The notes beneath the pieces were generated by a model, which saw only the letters and a program-made list of their open reading frames with translations, was not told the origin of the DNA and ran no database searches. A stretch of 64,000 bases of DNA, from the NCBI GenBank assembly GCA_910575555.1, contig CAJTFX010000018.1, forward strand, positions 23,170 through 87,169, read 5' to 3'. The DNA comes from Lachnospiraceae bacterium (lineage in GTDB: Bacteria; Bacillota; Clostridia; Lachnospirales; Lachnospiraceae). Made by a program: the position numbers and the translations under genes. Position 1 is the stretch's first letter; every line of letters begins with the position of its first letter. This document shows positions 42,866 to 50,195 of the stretch, one piece after another.

Positions 42866-43228
42866 ATGAAAAAGGATGGAAAATATCGCTTTTCGCTTCA
42901 ATTTGGCGCAGATTCAGAGGAACAAGTAAAGGCTGGAGAGTTGCTTGAAAGGCTGGGAAACAAAAAAAGTGCAGTTGTTGTTGCAGCCCTTAACGATTAT
43001 CTTAATTCTAACCCGGATTTGCAGGATACACATTGTAAAATAGAGGTCAAGCTGACGTCTGGCTATAATCGGGATGGAATTGAAGAAATCATACGGCGCA
43101 TTGTTGAGGAGAGACTTGCAACAGTTCATCAGGACGAATCCTTAATCGCATTTTCAGAGGGAAATGGGACAGATACTCTGGAGGCAGACATTGCACAGAT
43201 GTTGGATAATCTGGATGTGTTTTCATAA
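42866..43228 (+). CDS. parR: ParR-like partition adaptor
   Basis: This 120-residue protein opens with KYRFSLQFGADSEEQVKAGE and LERLGNKKSAVVVAALNDYL, a ribbon-helix-helix with the strand and helices seen in ParR/StbB-type adaptors. The second half is acidic and helical and may contact ParM. It is 18 bp downstream of parM behind ACGGAGGG. It should bind repeats near the inverted repeat at 41848. Confidence 0.7.
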   Translation: MKKDGKYRFSLQFGADSEEQVKAGELLERLGNKKSAVVVAALNDYLNSNPDLQDTHCKIEVKLTSGYNRDGIEEIIRRIVEERLATVHQDESLIAFSEGNGTDTLEADIAQMLDNLDVFS

Positions 43229-43397
43229 AACTACAGTGCATCCGATAGGATAATGATGGTTATTTAACACACTTAATAATAGAAAAGTCCATGTGAAAAA
43301 GTTTGTATTCCACTTATAGTGCGTGTATTGGAATGTTGAGTTCTTCAATTCCATTGCCAGATTGTATAAAATAAAAATGTAAGGAGAATGTAGAACC

Positions 43398-43742
43398 ATG
43401 GACTATGTTATTTTAGGTAAGAATATTAGGAAGTACCGACAAATGCGCGGAATGCGCCAGGAAGATTTGGCGGAGCTTTGTGATTGTGGTAACAGTCATA
43501 TCGGCCAGATTGAAAATGCGAGAGGAATTCCAAGCCTGGATATGATTGTACGTATTGCAAATGCTCTTTCTGTAACGGTAGATCAATTGCTCAGGGAGTA
43601 TTATACAGAACCTGAGAAGGTCTATTTGCGAGAGATTGCAGAGCGCATCGAGAAGTATCCGGTAAAGCAGCGTGTATACGCTTGCGAAGGTCTGGCTGAA
43701 TTTTTAAATACCATTGAAAAGTTCAGTCATACGGATGAATGA
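43398..43742 (+). CDS. XRE-family regulator
   Basis: This 114-residue protein has an N-terminal helix-turn-helix (GKNIRKYRQMRGMRQEDLAE, NSHIGQIENARGIPSLDMIV) and a C-terminal helical tail. It is close in size and place to the regulators that sit upstream of the sigma-like factor, xis and int in Tn916/Tn1549-type elements. TAAGGAG precedes ATG 43398. It probably controls excision or transfer genes. Confidence 0.85.
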   Translation: MDYVILGKNIRKYRQMRGMRQEDLAELCDCGNSHIGQIENARGIPSLDMIVRIANALSVTVDQLLREYYTEPEKVYLREIAERIEKYPVKQRVYACEGLAEFLNTIEKFSHTDE

Positions 43743-43783
43743 TGAGCATATAACAAAACAGAAAAAGTTTACGCTTTATAGAA

Positions 43784-43821
43784 CGGCTATGCTACATGAA
43801 AATGTAGTATGGTCGTTTTTT
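43784..43821 (+). terminator. Terminator with GAAA loop
   Basis: CGGCTATGCTACAT (43784-43797) pairs over 14 bases with ATGTAGTATGGTCG (43802-43815) around a GAAA tetraloop, followed by TTTTTT. Confidence 0.9.
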
Positions 43822-43833
43822 GTTATCTGAAAA

Positions 43834-43859
43834 TAAGGAGGTGATCCCATATGGATTAA
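43834..43859 (+). promoter_or_regulatory. Extended Shine-Dalgarno and two-codon ORF
   Basis: TAAGGAGGTGATCC (43834-43847) is complementary to the last 14 bases of bacterial 16S rRNA. It is followed at the right distance by ATG-GAT-TAA (43851-43859), a two-codon reading frame. It stands in the leader of the sigma-like gene and can hardly be a normal protein gene. Confidence 0.7.
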
Positions 43860-43899
43860 GCCATTGACAACTGTAAAAAGGTAACAAGTTGAAAATTAA

Positions 43900-43945
43900 G
43901 GCACGCCACTACGGCGTGTCTTGACTTTTGCCCTGGTGGTGTGCC
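43900..43945 (+). promoter_or_regulatory. Attenuator-like alternative hairpins
   Basis: GGCACGCC (43900-43907) can pair with GGCGTGTC (43913-43920). The longer GGCACGCCAC (43900-43909) can instead pair with GTGGTGTGCC (43936-43945), whose formation ends five bases before the AAGGAGG of the sigma-like gene. The two folds are exclusive. Confidence 0.65.
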
Positions 43946-43963
43946 CCGTAAGGAGGTACAAAT

Positions 43964-44374
43964 ATGAACCATCAGCAAAAGTCTGAACATGACGAGCTAC
44001 GGGCCAGATTCACAGCATGGCTGGAAACAACAGTTTACCGCGCCAGACTCAAATATTTGGAACGGGAAAAACCCAAGGTAAATATAGTTTCAATTGAGGA
44101 ATTGCCAGAGAGCGCTTTAGCTGTTTCTGAAAAAGCTGCATATTATGCGAATCCAAAATCCGCTTTTGACTTTGAAGAGGAACGGTTGGCAGAGGCATTT
44201 GCAAAATTGCCGATAAAGCGGCAGGAGATACTGACAATGCTGTTTGTGGAAGAGAGAAAACCGGAGGAAATTGCACGGATATTGAACTGTTCTCCGCAGC
44301 ATGTTTACGACCAGCGCTATCAGGCATTGAAGAAGCTGCGCATAGCATTGACAAAGGACGGTGATAAACTATGA
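43964..44374 (+). CDS. Sigma-70 region 4-like factor (Tn916 Orf7 type)
   Basis: This 136-residue protein has a C-terminal region 4 helix-turn-helix: FAKLPIKRQEILTMLFVEER, then PEEIARILNCSPQHVYDQRY. Length and place between XRE and the Orf8-like gene match Tn916 Orf7, which is needed for expression of the excision genes. AAGGAGG precedes ATG 43964. Translation may be set by the alternative hairpins upstream. Confidence 0.85.
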   Translation: MNHQQKSEHDELRARFTAWLETTVYRARLKYLEREKPKVNIVSIEELPESALAVSEKAAYYANPKSAFDFEEERLAEAFAKLPIKRQEILTMLFVEERKPEEIARILNCSPQHVYDQRYQALKKLRIALTKDGDKL

Positions 44375-44562
44375 ATCACATGGAATTTGAAAAGATGCTT
44401 CAGGCGGCAGTTTCCGGCAGTCATGAGGCGTTAGAGCAACTATTTCTACTGTATGCACCATTAATTGATAAGCACAGTAAGGTTGACGGGCAAATAGATG
44501 AAGATTTAAGACAGTATATTTTGATACATATTGCGCTCAATATTTCAAAGTTTGTCTTTTAG
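44371..44562 (+). CDS. Tn916 Orf8-like helix-turn-helix protein
   Basis: This 63-residue protein (MNHMEFEKMLQAAVSGSHEA, then LIDKHSKVDGQIDEDLRQYI) matches the small partner that follows the sigma-like gene in Tn916-family elements and resembles sigma region 2. It overlaps the previous stop by four bases (ATGA), and a strong terminator follows. Confidence 0.75.
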   Translation: MNHMEFEKMLQAAVSGSHEALEQLFLLYAPLIDKHSKVDGQIDEDLRQYILIHIALNISKFVF

Positions 44563-44930
44563 ACGAAGGCGGTCTCAGATTTTTCTGAGACCGTTTTCAT
44601 TTTTTTTGAATTCTGTTCGAGATTTGAGAGATGATGAGGCTTTTTATAGGTAAAGGCATCCCCATGCCATGGTACCTTGACAATTTCATAGCTTCCAACT
44701 CTACGTTCCCGAACCGAGAAGCGGCTATCCGTTTGTGTGGCGAGCAAAACCAGGAGCACTGATATATGGGCGGCACCCATATAACGCAATGATCCGGCCG
44801 GGGATAATGATACTTCTGTAATTCGCAGCCCGGCCATAATGCAGGCGGGGAGATGAAATTTCTATGGACCTGACAGCCACAGGCGGAGAAGGGGGCATTT
44901 ATTTTGATTTTAATAGTAAGGAGGCTGATT
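44563..44930. other. Gene-free stretch before xis
   Basis: It holds the terminator at 44570-44597. The rest is comparatively GC-rich, and I see no credible gene, repeat or RNA in it. Confidence 0.5.
44570..44597 (+). terminator. Terminator after Orf8-like gene
   Basis: CGGTCTCAGA (44570-44579) and TCTGAGACCG (44584-44593) form a perfect 10-bp stem followed by TTTT. Confidence 0.85.
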
Positions 44931-45140
44931 ATGGGCTATAAAAGGAAAGACGTAGAGCAAACAAAGCAGTATGCAAAAAAGTTTGTGCGCTACAAAGAAG
45001 GAGCAGAGAAGTACAGCCTTGGGCTGACAAAGTTTCAAGAACTCGCAAAGGAAGCAAAAGCTGTTTATAAGATTGATGGCATTGCTTTAGTGAATTGCGA
45101 AATTTTTGAAAAATTTTTGGAGTCATTCCGAGAGTATTAA
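44931..45140 (+). CDS. Excisionase-like / DUF6462 protein
   Basis: This 69-residue basic protein has a winged-helix pattern: RYKEGAEKYSLGLTKFQELA followed by AKAVYKIDGIALVNCEIFEK. This is the usual small DNA-binding protein before Tn916-type integrases. AAGGAGG lies eight bases before ATG 44931. It likely binds near the right end to steer Int toward excision. Confidence 0.75.
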   Translation: MGYKRKDVEQTKQYAKKFVRYKEGAEKYSLGLTKFQELAKEAKAVYKIDGIALVNCEIFEKFLESFREY

Positions 45141-45195
45141 AGTAGGTGAGACATTATGGCTTTTTTATATAGAGGGACTTTAAGCACTTGGGGAC

Positions 45196-45224
45196 TTGAC
45201 TTTCTGTCTTACGATAAGTATAAT
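45196..45224 (+). promoter_or_regulatory. Promoter of RHH-int operon
   Basis: TTGACT (45196-45201), 17 bp and TATAAT (45219-45224), 22 bp before the start of the ribbon-helix-helix gene. Confidence 0.8.
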
Positions 45225-45246
45225 GAAGACATGTGGAGGTAGCGGT

Positions 45247-45417
45247 ATGACAAAAATGGGTAGACCAAAGGAGGACAATGCAAAGCGTAAGTCCATTACG
45301 GTTCGATTATCAGAAAAAACCCATGCTGAGTTGACCAGGTATGCTGCTGAACACAAGATTACAATGACAGAGGTTGCCCTGCGAAGTTTGGAAGAGTATT
45401 TGTCCAAGCGAAAGTAA
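45247..45417 (+). CDS. Ribbon-helix-helix (CopG-like) regulator
   Basis: This 56-residue protein has a basic N-terminus then SITVRLSEKTHAELTRYAAE and ITMTEVALRSLEEYL, a CopG/Arc-type ribbon-helix-helix. TGGAGG precedes ATG 45247. Its own promoter lies directly upstream and the integrase gene directly downstream, so it probably controls int. Confidence 0.8.
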   Translation: MTKMGRPKEDNAKRKSITVRLSEKTHAELTRYAAEHKITMTEVALRSLEEYLSKRK

Positions 45418-45460
45418 GTGCTGTGAGTCCCTTCTTCATTTTATGAAGGAGGTTACAGAC

Positions 45461-46693
45461 ATGGCAAAGACACGAAAAGATGAGCGGGGAAGAGCACTCA
45501 GGAAAGGAGAAGTACAGAGGGCATCAGATAAGCGGTATATGTACACCTATACTGATCCGTTGGGCAGGCGTAGGTCCATATATGCGCAGGATTTGGCAAC
45601 GCTTCGAGAAAAAGAAAAGCAGCTGATGAAGGATCAATTGGATGGACTGGATCTGTATGTTGCAGGGAAAGCATCCATAAATGATACCTATGATCGGTAT
45701 ATCTCTACGAAGTATGATTTGCGGGCGACCACCCGTAGTAATTACGATTATATGTATGATCGTTTTGTCAGACATACATTCGGAAAGAAAAAAATCGCAG
45801 ACATTAAGTATTCAGATGTACTCCAGTTTTATTGCTATTTACTTAAAGAGGAAGAGTTATCGTTAGGGACACTGGATTCGATTCACACCTTGCTGCATCC
45901 GACGTTCCAATTGGCGGTTCGAGATGAAATTATTCGGAAAAATCCGTCAGACGGAATTATGAAGGAAGTTAGCAAGAAGGCGGATAAGTCAAGAGGTGTG
46001 AGACGTGCTTTAACGATTGAGCAACAGAGAGTATTTCTGGAGTATATATCCAATCATCCGGTGTATTATCATTGGTGGCCGTTGTTTACGGTTTTACTTG
46101 GAACTGGATGCCGAATTGGAGAAGCACTTGGTCTCCGCTGGGAAGATCTTGATTTTGATAATCAGATTCTTAGCATCAATCACAGTCTGGTTTATTACCC
46201 GGTTGGAAAATCAAGAAAGTCTGTTCTGCGAATATCGAAGCCAAAGACAGATGCAGGTATCAGAACGATTCCGATGCTTGATATTGTATGTGACGCCTTC
46301 CACATGGAGCATGAGGAGCAGGAAGAAACGGGATTCAATGAAACCGAGATCGATGGAATGACGGGTTTTGTATTTATCAATCGTTTTGGTTCTGTTTTAA
46401 ATCCGCAGGCGGTGAATCGTACTATCAAACGGATTATCAGCGGGTACAATGCGGAAGAGGTCATCAATGCCAAGCGCGAGCGGAGAGAGCCAATTATTCT
46501 TCCAGATTTCTCCTGTCATCACTTGAGGCATACCTTTTGTACAAGACTCTGCGAACATGAAACAAACTTAAAAGTAATTCAGGCAATTATGGGCCATCGG
46601 AATATCGAAACTACGATGGATATCTATGCCGAAGCTACAGATCAAAAGAAAAAGGAATCTTTTGAAAACTTATCCAAATTGGACATCTTTTAG
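45461..46693 (+). CDS. int: Tn916-type integrase of the large element
   Basis: This 410-residue tyrosine recombinase has an N-terminal arm-binding three-strand domain (RYMYTYTDPLGRRRSIYAQD), a SAM-like core domain and a catalytic domain. It has R in GTGCRIGEAL, H-x-x-R in CHHLRHTF, H in MGHRN and Tyr 389 in MDIYAEAT. It integrates and excises the element. AAGGAGG precedes ATG 45461. Int arm-like repeats (46718-46758) and the 42-bp att repeat (46864) follow. Confidence 0.93.
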   Translation: MAKTRKDERGRALRKGEVQRASDKRYMYTYTDPLGRRRSIYAQDLATLREKEKQLMKDQLDGLDLYVAGKASINDTYDRYISTKYDLRATTRSNYDYMYDRFVRHTFGKKKIADIKYSDVLQFYCYLLKEEELSLGTLDSIHTLLHPTFQLAVRDEIIRKNPSDGIMKEVSKKADKSRGVRRALTIEQQRVFLEYISNHPVYYHWWPLFTVLLGTGCRIGEALGLRWEDLDFDNQILSINHSLVYYPVGKSRKSVLRISKPKTDAGIRTIPMLDIVCDAFHMEHEEQEETGFNETEIDGMTGFVFINRFGSVLNPQAVNRTIKRIISGYNAEEVINAKRERREPIILPDFSCHHLRHTFCTRLCEHETNLKVIQAIMGHRNIETTMDIYAEATDQKKKESFENLSKLDIF

Positions 46694-46717
46694 GAAGGGT
46701 TCTCAGTGTGAGTAAGC

Positions 46718-46758
46718 TGACAACAAACTTTCTGCGAAGACAACAATTTGACAACGAT
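46718..46758. repeat. Int arm-site-like repeats, right end of first element
   Basis: TGACAACAAA (46718-46727), AGACAACAAT (46738-46747) and TGACAACGAT (46749-46758). They differ from the repeats of the second element and resemble those at 61652-61683. Confidence 0.6.
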
Positions 46759-46863
46759 TTTCTTTTTTTCCTGATATGATACGAAGCACTGTGAAGAATG
46801 GGAAAGTAAAGAAATGAAAGGATTTGAATCGTTATGACGGCATGTAAATTAGTTGGGAAACTT

Positions 46864-46905
46864 TTCCCGACGATGAAAACGCTTGGCGGAAAAGACCAGT
46901 AAAAT
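46864..46905. repeat. 42-bp att repeat, left copy
   Basis: A perfect 42-bp direct repeat (begins TTCCCGACGATGAAAACG, ends GACCAGTAAAAT), identical to 61580-61621. It includes a stop codon after codons for FPTMKTLGGKDQ, as if it were the 3' end of a target gene. Confidence 0.9.
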
Positions 46906-46935
46906 TATGGGTTCCAGCGTTTGGGGACAAGAATC

Positions 46936-46956
46936 TGACACCAGTTTGACACCAAA
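46936..46956. repeat. Int arm-site-like repeats, left end of satellite
   Basis: TGACACCAGT (46936-46945) and TGACACCAAA (46947-46956), 11 bp apart, matching three repeats at 61437-61467 in the right end. Confidence 0.7.
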
Positions 46957-47020
46957 TTTGAAAATTGGTATGGAAGGAAGCTTTACGTAAGTTAAAAATT
47001 GTTGGTAAATAGATATGTAG

Positions 47021-47062
47021 AAATCCGTAGGATAGCGTGAAGGCTGTCCTGCGGATTTTTAA
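47021..47062 (+). terminator. Insulating terminator at satellite left end
   Basis: AAATCCGTAGGATAGC (47021-47036) pairs over 16 bases with GCTGTCCTGCGGATTT (47043-47058), followed by TT. It would stop transcription entering from the neighbouring int operon. Confidence 0.85.
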
Positions 47063-47145
47063 GTTAGAGGATAGTAACGAAAGTACATTAGACTCTAAAT
47101 TAAGAAACAAAATTTTTGAAAAGATGGGTATAAAAGAATCAATTT

Positions 47146-47370
47146 TTATTCAGTCGGGAAACTTCTTTTTTTGTTGCTCACACCTGTAATGTAGTTCATA
47201 TCTACATCATATAATTTTGCTAATTCAATCAGACAGTCTACAGGTATTCTTACCTTTCCTTTTTCATAATCGGAATACGTGGTTTGAGCCACATGGATAG
47301 CTTTGGCGATTTGTGTCTGGTTTTTATCACTATCTTCTCTTAATGCTTTAATTCTTTCGATGTACAGCAT
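47146..47370 (-). CDS. XRE-family repressor of the satellite
   Basis: This 74-residue protein is a single helix-turn-helix: IERIKALREDSDKNQTQIAK and VAQTTYSDYEKGKVRIPVDC. AAAGGAGTG precedes ATG 47370. It is divergent from the gene at 47498. The CCGTTAAAA palindrome in the rightward promoter is the likely operator, a lysogeny-like switch for the element. Confidence 0.85.
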   Translation of the reverse strand: MLYIERIKALREDSDKNQTQIAKAIHVAQTTYSDYEKGKVRIPVDCLIELAKLYDVDMNYITGVSNKKRSFPTE

Positions 47371-47416
47371 GTAATCACTCCTTTTTGTTAAATTCTAAGG
47401 CAAAGGAATTTATAGA

Positions 47417-47478
47417 TTGACTTTTAACGGTTTTTCCGTTAAAATCATATTGGATATTTACCGTACTTTCCGTTAAAA
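47417..47478 (+). promoter_or_regulatory. Rightward promoter with repressor operators
   Basis: TTGACT (47417-47422), 17 bp and TAAAAT (47440-47445). TTTTAACGG (47422-47430) and CCGTTAAAA (47436-47444) form a perfect inverted repeat filling the spacer. A weaker second site, TTTACCG with CCGTTAAAA (47457-47478), follows. Confidence 0.8.
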
Positions 47479-47497
47479 CATGAAAGGAGAAACGAGA

Positions 47498-48049
47498 ATG
47501 GGAGAATATGTAACAAACAAGAAGGATATGAAGTTTCAGAGCATGGATGCGTTAAAGACAGTGCAGAGTGTAATTGATGACGCAGATAAAGCCTTACAGG
47601 ATAAGTCAAGAGGAATCGAAGATTCCCCTCTGAGCGAAGCGCTTGCCGGAGCGGTTGGAGCAGGGATTGGAGCAGGAGCAGGTTTTGCAGCTCTTTATTT
47701 GGGAGGTTCTGTTGCGGGATTGAGTGCAGCAGGGATTACAAGCGGTTTAGCGGCAGCAGGCAGCTTGCTTGGAGGTGGTATGGCATTAGGAATAGGGGTT
47801 TTAGCGGCGCCAGCGGTTATATTGGGAGGAGCCGGAGTGGGGATTGCTTCCCATGTGAAGAATAAGAAATTGCGGGAAGCAAAAGAATTGGTGTATAAAA
47901 ATGCAGTTGCTAAACAGAATGCAATTATTAAAGCATTGAGAGAGGAAAGTTATGCAGATAAAAGAAGGATAGAGTATCTGAAAGGATTGAATACAATGTT
48001 GGAAGCTGCAATCAGGGATCTGCAGATAGACCTTGGTATTGCCGCATAA
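47498..48049 (+). CDS. Gly/Ala-rich membrane protein
   Basis: This 183-residue protein has a central hydrophobic Gly/Ala-rich stretch (about residues 50-125) with glycine-zipper spacing (GAVGAGIGAGAGFAALYLGG) between charged ends, the C-terminal one a helix. It should insert in membranes. I chose ATG 47498, eight bases after AAAGGAG. First gene under the XRE-controlled promoter, and paired with the split gene that follows. Unknown function; holin-like or toxin-like action is only a guess. Confidence 0.65.
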   Translation: MGEYVTNKKDMKFQSMDALKTVQSVIDDADKALQDKSRGIEDSPLSEALAGAVGAGIGAGAGFAALYLGGSVAGLSAAGITSGLAAAGSLLGGGMALGIGVLAAPAVILGGAGVGIASHVKNKKLREAKELVYKNAVAKQNAIIKALREESYADKRRIEYLKGLNTMLEAAIRDLQIDLGIAA

Positions 48050-48061
48050 AAGGGGGATAAA

Positions 48062-49461
48062 GTGGGAAGGTTTAAATATTCTGATGACGAGATGGATTTA
48101 AATAAGGTTTTAAAAATGAATCTGGATGAATCAGAATCATTGTTGGGAGAGCCGGAGTTGTCAAAAGTACGGACAGAAGCAGACGAAAGGATTGAAGCAT
48201 CTATGGAACTGCTGCGTTCGCTTGGCAAGTCAGCGCAAATTGACGAGTTGTCTTCGCAAATCAAGTCGCAGAACGGTCACAGAAAAATAGTAAATCGTTA
48301 TGTGTTAGAAGGGTGGGATGATATAGTAAAAGAAGCAGAGGAATATTGCCCAGAGCCTGTTATTTTAGAAGATTTCATGGCGGAACGCGAAATTAATCAG
48401 GCCTTTCAAGAATTGGATGAAATAAAACAGGATTTTTCAAGAAAGACAAGCATTGTAAATAAAACAGATTTGTCGTTTCTGATGATTGCTACTGCGCTTC
48501 AAGTGGTAAAAAGCCTGCTGTTTCCGTATGTAAGTCAAAAATTTCAATATGGGGATAAATTTGATTCATCTAATCGACTGATTCATAATGATCCATCCAT
48601 AGAGAAGGCACATAGAAAGGCAAATGATGGATTCCGTGACAAACATTTGAAGCAGCATGGGACAGGAAGATGGATAAACATATTGTATCAGACACCGCCA
48701 TATGACATAACAAAAGGTTCAAAGGATTTAGGAATAAATATGGGTGGGAAATTCCACCGTATGTACACATTAGGACATGATCCAATCTTAGGGTGGATTT
48801 TTGGTACGGCAAATATATTGACGGATGTTATCACACTTAATGATTTCCAATCCTACAGGGTCATACGTACACCAAACATGCGGATAACAGCTGAGATGGT
48901 TCCAATAAGCGTGATGTTAGGGGAGGGTTTTCAGTATATCAAAGATGATTTCTTAAATCTTCCAGCGGCTATATTTGCCCAGGCACAACATTTAAAATCT
49001 GATAAGTATACAAAAGTGGGTCTGCCAGTTCCCATTATCCCAAGCCTAAATGAAAATTTCGCCAGTGAATTATATAAAAGCCATTATGACGCCCTATGTT
49101 TTTCGAGGGATGTAAAAATTGTCGGAGCGTCCTTTGCAGTATCTAAAATAATTGATATGATTATTTCACTGGCTCATGGACTATTCCGCAAAAAAATGAA
49201 GCAAAAGATTTTTATGAGGTTCGGACAAGAAAAATTTTACTAATCTCTAATTCTATAGCATCTACAAGTACAGTGATTGCAGCAGGCATTACAAAAAATC
49301 CGAAGAATCTTGATATCGGTGGTTTGCTTAATACGGTAACACGCCTTTTTACGGATATAAGGTTTACTGCAAGGATAAAGCAGGAATTTATAGAAAGTGA
49401 AATATCAAAGAAGGTTCAAAAAGAAATTGAAGAAACTGACAGATTATTTGCAGAAATATAG
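48062..49461 (+). pseudogene. Large hypothetical protein split by an A7 run
   Basis: The zero frame runs from GTG 48062 (AAGGGGG before it) and stops at 49243 after 393 codons. At the A7 run 49190-49196 the coding pattern switches to the -1 frame, which continues without a stop through RKILLISNSIASTSTVIAAG to 49461. Joined, the protein has 466 residues. It contains GRWINILYQTPPYDITKGSK and LGHDPILGWIFGTANILTD, conserved-looking but unknown to me, and hydrophobic segments near the end. Either a one-base deletion or slippage explains the switch. Confidence 0.7.
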
Positions 49462-49509
49462 TTCAAAAGAAATTGATTATGTAAAAATAGCAAAAGTTAT
49501 CCTTATGCA

Positions 49510-49553
49510 AAAAGCTGCCGCACTAAATCAAATGTCTTAGTGCGGCAGCTTTT
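49510..49553. terminator. Bidirectional terminator
   Basis: AAAAGCTGCCGCACTAA (49510-49526) and TTAGTGCGGCAGCTTTT (49537-49553) form a perfect 17-bp stem. It serves the split gene from the left and the minus-strand helix-turn-helix gene from the right. Confidence 0.9.
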
Positions 49554-49728
49554 AAAATTTCCATATGTAATCCATCAAATCTTTTTTTGAAATTCTCCAA
49601 ATCTTCTTACCAATACGCTTCGCAGGAATAATTCCATCATTTAACAGTCTGTAAAACAAATTCTTTCCTATTCCTAAAATTTCCATCGCTTCCTGCGGGG
49701 TTAGGATATCTGGATATTCTTCTAGCAT
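49552..49728 (-). CDS. Excisionase-type helix-turn-helix protein
   Basis: This 58-residue protein (MLEEYPDILTPQEAMEILGI, then NLFYRLLNDGIIPAKRIGKK) is a MerR/HTH_17-type DNA-binding protein of the excisionase family. I chose ATG 49728, nine bases after AAGGAGG on the minus strand. It is the second small DNA-binding protein of the element and runs against the main operon. Confidence 0.8.
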   Translation of the reverse strand: MLEEYPDILTPQEAMEILGIGKNLFYRLLNDGIIPAKRIGKKIWRISKKDLMDYIWKF

Positions 49729-49928
49729 TTGAGCAATCCTCCTTTTTGTGTTATAGCAGTTTATCTTATGCCTTATCCGGTTGTTTCTGTAAAAAAGAAA
49801 TATATTATTTCTTTGTGGTATAGCCATAGAACCTGAGAAATTCAATGGTTTCCGAATCAGACAGGTATATGCCATGAAATAAAATTTTCCGGGATAAACC
49901 ACACCCACAAAGGAAGGAGGAAGAAATT

Positions 49929-50009
49929 ATGCATCTGGAACAAATCGTTTCTATTATCAAGATTGTGCTGCAAGGACTGCTGTCAGTGGCTGTTGTCCTT
50001 GGCTGGTAA
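49929..50009 (+). CDS. 26-residue hydrophobic peptide
   Basis: ATG 49929 follows GGAGGAAGAAATT and opens a 26-codon frame reading MHLEQIVSIIKIVLQGLLSV and ending in GW. One hydrophobic helix would span the membrane. Its strong ribosome site and close fit before the next gene argue that it is real. Size and character resemble type I toxin peptides or small phage membrane proteins. Confidence 0.5.
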   Translation: MHLEQIVSIIKIVLQGLLSVAVVLGW

Positions 50010-50024
50010 GGGAAGGAGAGCCTT

Positions 50025-50189
50025 ATGGAATTTGAAATGCAAACCTTCGGCAGTGACATGGCGGTACAGGATAACGCCAGATGGGAAAGGAACTGCCGGA
50101 TGGTAAAGGAAGTCGCTACTGCACTGGTGGCGGTGGCAGGGATTATTAGCATTGCTGTTGAGTATGCAAATGAAAAAAGGAAGGAGTGA
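50025..50189 (+). CDS. 54-residue single-helix protein
   Basis: ATG 50025 follows GGAAGGAGAG. The protein (MEFEMQTFGSDMAVQDNARW onward) has an acidic start and one hydrophobic helix (ATALVAVAGIISIAVEY) before a basic end. It begins 15 bases after the previous small gene and ends 6 bases before the DUF932 gene. Function is unknown. Confidence 0.6.
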   Translation: MEFEMQTFGSDMAVQDNARWERNCRMVKEVATALVAVAGIISIAVEYANEKRKE

Positions 50190-50195
50190 CGTATT

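Larger units (their letters stand above)
6512..46905. mobile_element. Right-hand part of a large ICE-like element
   Basis: The stretch ends at int and the 42-bp att repeat and is packed with ICE-type accessory, replication and regulatory genes in one direction. No relaxase, VirB4 or coupling protein is present, and the left end cannot be located; it may lie beyond the window. The given start is only the first gene of the plus-strand run. Confidence 0.5.
46694..47145. other. Junction region between two elements
   Basis: No real gene is present. It holds the arm-type repeats of the first integrase (46718-46758), the 42-bp att repeat (46864-46905), arm-type repeats of the second integrase (46936-46956) and a terminator (47021-47062). 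A 22-codon frame from ATG 46834 ends inside the att repeat with FPTMKTLGGKDQ. Confidence 0.7.

Noticed and set aside
44559..44837. Minus-strand 92-codon gene between sigma-like gene and xis
   Set aside because: No ribosome site, unusual composition, and it overlaps the terminator at 44570-44597.
46834..46902. Real 22-residue peptide gene
   Set aside because: The frame arises from the att repeat and element edge; it more likely mirrors a target gene end than encodes a peptide.
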